In this document: positions 61,487 through 64,000 of the stretch, piece after piece
Position numbering within the stretch: position 1 is the stretch's first letter
How the letters are laid out: every line of letters begins with the position of its first letter
Origin: Shimia sp.
GTDB taxonomy: Bacteria > Pseudomonadota > Alphaproteobacteria > Rhodobacterales > Rhodobacteraceae
Assembly: GCF_022448905.1 (NCBI RefSeq)
Contig: NZ_JAKVCW010000004.1
Location: 297,397-361,396, forward strand
Direction: 5' to 3'
DNA: 64,000 nt
Made by a program: the position numbers and the translations under genes
Notes under the pieces: generated by a model
The model's input: only the letters and a program-made list of their open reading frames with translations
Database searches by the model: none
Told to the model about the DNA's origin: nothing

Positions 61487-64000
61487 TTATGTGAAAAGGA
61501 AGTTCTTGGGATCTGCCACCTGCGCCAAGGACAACTCCCCTTGCAACAACATGCCGCCATGATCGCCCACATAGATCACAATGCCCTGCGCCACCTCGGA
61601 AATCGTCAGGTCATCAATCGAGGTGATGTCATCATAATCCAACGAGATCACATCGCGGCCCGGCTCAAAGTCTGTGATGATGTCGCCATCCATCATGTCC
61701 TCCAGCTCAAAGGCAAAGGTGTCCGCGCCATTGTAGCCAGTCATTGTGTCGCGACCGCTGCCACCTTTCAGGGTGTCGCTGCCTTGCCCTCCATTCATGC
61801 TGTCGTTGTCGTCGCCGCCACGCAACACATCATCGCCTTCGTTGCCCAAAAGCGTATCCATGCCCTGATTGCCGGAAATGCTGTCGTTGCCTTCCCCCGC
61901 CTTCAGGCTATCGTCTCCACCGTAGCCGTACAGCGCGTCATTGCCTTCATCGCCATAGACAAAGTCATCCTGCTTGCCACCTTCAATGCGATCGTTGCCT
62001 TCCCCGCCGCGAATGGTGTCAAACCCGCCGTTGGCGACGATGTTATCATTGCCCTCGATGCCAAGAATTGAGTCATTACCACCGCCCGTCACAATGTTGT
62101 CGTTTCCTGTGGTCCCCACTATCTGACGCCCTTCTTCCGCAGGCGGTGGCGGGGATTCTCGGCCAAACTCATAAACCAACTGTACCATTTCATAAGGATT
62201 GAGAGATAGCTGAACCTCTGCGCTGTCCACTTCCACTTCTGTGACCGTGGCCCGCACATCGTATTCATTAAAGTAATACGGCTCCCCATCAATGATGGTG
62301 CTCTCTGCCTGAACATACTCGCCATCGTCGCGATACACCCCGTCAGAACTGTCGGCGGAGCGATCATACCCAACTTGGACTCCAGTAGCGCTCAAGTAAC
62401 CAGAAACCAAGGATGTTAAATCCAGATCCAAATCCACGGCTTCCCCAGTTCGAGAAGCAACTTGGACCACAACCTTACTGCTGGTCGAATAGGCCTGAAT
62501 CTCCATGCGACCGTCATCGTTGGAAAAATTGGTATCCAGCAGCTGCGTTCCCACCAGTTCCGATGACCTCACATCAAAGGTCGCGCCGCGCACCGAGTTC
62601 ACAACCCATCCATCCTCATTGAGGATCGGCATGTCAGAGCGCGTTCCCGCCAACATCGAGGTGGTGTTATGAACCACCGGCCAACCATGCGCTGCATCGG
62701 TGCCCCAACTGACCATATACTCCATCATCTCGGGTAAAATGCCGGACGAGCGGATACCGTTCTGTTCCAGATTGGTGGTGCGGATGTTCCATTCCGTCAC
62801 ATGTAGATCGAGCTCCTTGTCAAAATTGGCTTCCCAAATCGCATAGTCGTTAGGAATAAAGCCCTGCTCGTTGCCATCACCGGTGAACTCGTCGTAGTCG
62901 CGGCGATAGTAGTAATGCTCCACCACCCCATCGATCGCGTCGCGTGCTTCTTCAGACAGGAAATCGATGATGTGCTGGTTTGCGTCATCGCGGCGCTCGC
63001 CAAACGGGCGGTCATCCACCGAGGTGTGATACTCGCTGCCTTCATTCGGCGTCGCCATCTGCACAATGATACTTGGCTGATCGTCCTCGGACACGCCAGC
63101 CCGCTCCATGCCTTCCGCCAAGGCGCGCGCGGCAATATCCGCTTTGGTACCATAGGCTGTTTCACCAATGGCCCAATACTCATTGCCAATTTCAATCGCC
63201 TCGATCTGATCGGCATAGTCGGTGACCATAATCTCGGCAAACCGGGCAATGTCGTCGTATTTGTCCTCATATTCCTCGATGGAATAGAGTTTGGTCGCGA
63301 TCACCATCGTGACCTTCACATCTGTACCGGTGTCATGCGCCGCAATTGCCGCATCCAGCGCATTGCGCACCTCTTCGCGCAGCACCATCTCGCCTTCTTC
63401 ATTCTCTTCCAGCTCGATCACATTGAGCCAGTCGATGCCCTCATTTTCACCATCCAACGAGTCGCCCTGACCGGCCGGGAAGCGAAAATTCACAATATCC
63501 AGCGCCCGCGCACCTTCGACGTAGTTCTCCAGCGGCACGCCCATGTCCGTGTTCACGCTGAACACCGCATTGGCACCAAACATCTCTTGGGAGACATACA
63601 TGCCTGTGCCCGACGAGCTTTGCAGCGTCATGGAAATCTGCGTGGCATCATTGCCGCCACTGGTCGGGGCGACTGTGGTGGTCGGCGACGGGTTGAAATT
63701 GCCAATCCACAGGGTGTGATCCACAATCAAATTGGTATCTATCCCATGCATCACCGCCATCATCCGACCGTCATATTCCAGGATCGCGTCGGTGCCGTTT
63801 TCATCCTGATAAATCACCAAATTGTCGGCCACTTCCTCCGCGCTCAGCGGCGTGCCATCCGGGCCCAGCAGCGTCAGGAATTCCACTTCTTGGTTTTCTG
63901 TCGAAAACTCGTAGCCATAAATCTCCACTGGTGCCATGCCGTCTTCGGCGCGCGAGTGTCCGTCGTCAAAGTTTTTGGAACCAAAAGCGGCGTGAACTAA
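61487..64000 (-). CDS. Secreted glycoside-hydrolase-like protein with RTX repeats (start outside window)
   Basis: The reading frame is open to the window edge, so the N-terminus is missing; at least 837 residues are visible. The middle part looks like a clan GH-A TIM barrel: ALDIVNFRFPAGQGDSL, acid/base-like EIGNEYWAIGE, and a nucleophile-like DLHVTEWNIRTTN late in the barrel, resembling arabinofuranosidase or xylosidase families (GH39/GH51). A beta domain follows, then about ten RTX nonapeptides (GGEGNDRIEGG, GDEGNDALYGYGGDDSL and others). The C-terminal region after TGYNGADTFAFEL is typical of a type I secretion signal. Calcium-dependent folding outside the cell is expected. The dedicated exporter is not adjacent; the nearest type I system is at 45.8-50.6 kb. 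Confidence 0.8.
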   Translation of the reverse strand, partial: LVHAAFGSKNFDDGHSRAEDGMAPVEIYGYEFSTENQEVEFLTLLGPDGTPLSAEEVADNLVIYQDENGTDAILEYDGRMMAVMHGIDTNLIVDHTLWIGNFNPSPTTTVAPTSGGNDATQISMTLQSSSGTGMYVSQEMFGANAVFSVNTDMGVPLENYVEGARALDIVNFRFPAGQGDSLDGENEGIDWLNVIELEENEEGEMVLREEVRNALDAAIAAHDTGTDVKVTMVIATKLYSIEEYEDKYDDIARFAEIMVTDYADQIEAIEIGNEYWAIGETAYGTKADIAARALAEGMERAGVSEDDQPSIIVQMATPNEGSEYHTSVDDRPFGERRDDANQHIIDFLSEEARDAIDGVVEHYYYRRDYDEFTGDGNEQGFIPNDYAIWEANFDKELDLHVTEWNIRTTNLEQNGIRSSGILPEMMEYMVSWGTDAAHGWPVVHNTTSMLAGTRSDMPILNEDGWVVNSVRGATFDVRSSELVGTQLLDTNFSNDDGRMEIQAYSTSSKVVVQVASRTGEAVDLDLDLTSLVSGYLSATGVQVGYDRSADSSDGVYRDDGEYVQAESTIIDGEPYYFNEYDVRATVTEVEVDSAEVQLSLNPYEMVQLVYEFGRESPPPPAEEGRQIVGTTGNDNIVTGGGNDSILGIEGNDNIVANGGFDTIRGGEGNDRIEGGKQDDFVYGDEGNDALYGYGGDDSLKAGEGNDSISGNQGMDTLLGNEGDDVLRGGDDNDSMNGGQGSDTLKGGSGRDTMTGYNGADTFAFELEDMMDGDIITDFEPGRDVISLDYDDITSIDDLTISEVAQGIVIYVGDHGGMLLQGELSLAQVADPKNFLFT

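Noticed and set aside
62915..64000. 361-codon open frame antisense to the RTX hydrolase-like gene
   Set aside because: Shadow frame; the sense strand has RTX repeats and GH-like motifs.

Overview
The window looks like a chromosome segment of a marine alphaproteobacterium of the Roseobacter group (Rhodobacterales). The evidence is a complete-length RcGTA-type gene transfer agent cluster, a PDH E1-beta with its own lipoyl domain, alphaproteobacterial gene orders for fatty-acid synthesis and rpsF-rpsR-rplI, moderately high GC, and large acidic secreted proteins. No tRNA, rRNA, CRISPR array or insertion sequence was recognised.

Layout. 0-10.6 kb: class I fructose-bisphosphate aldolase, an MltB-type lytic transglycosylase, a small membrane-anchored protein that reads as a Rieske protein without any cluster ligand, an IalB-like exported protein, an AidB-like acyl-CoA dehydrogenase, FtsB/DivIC, the PDH operon (E1-alpha, lipoyl-E1-beta, E2) and cysE. 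10.7-24.6 kb, minus strand: the GTA structural genes g1 to g15 in canonical order (small and large terminase, portal, protease, capsid, connectors, tail, hub, NlpC/P60 peptidase, host-specificity protein). The last gene, g15, is interrupted by an in-frame TAG. 25.2-30.6 kb, minus strand: fabD, a lipoprotein with a ClpP/SppA-like core, fabG, acpP, fabF and mltG. 30.8-41.6 kb: a cytochrome b561-YceI fusion, an SDR, a free YceI protein, the ribosomal S6-S18-L9 operon, a lytic transglycosylase, a membrane protein/HlyD pair, trigger factor and a porin.

42.4-50.6 kb: a self-contained type I secretion locus. It encodes a BapA-like Ig-repeat surface protein, then an outer-membrane factor lipoprotein, an ABC exporter with a degenerate C39-like domain, and a membrane fusion protein. 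50.7-57.3 kb: an MFS and a LysE exporter, a trypsin-like protease, a flavin reductase, pta-ackA and a MarC protein. 57.4-61.4 kb: a 1070-residue reductive dehalogenase fused to a flavin/2Fe-2S reductase, preceded by an FAH-family hydrolase. From 61.5 kb to the edge: the C-terminal part of a large secreted glycoside-hydrolase-like protein with RTX repeats; its start lies outside the window.

Most notable items: (1) the Rieske-fold protein that keeps both disulfide cysteines but has lost all four Fe-S ligands; (2) the single amber codon in GTA g15; (3) the catabolic-type reductive dehalogenase fusion with an internally duplicated core; (4) a ClpP/SppA-like lipoprotein translationally coupled to fabD; (5) a 50-bp repeat found behind two distant minus-strand genes; (6) an operator-like palindrome just before pdhA.
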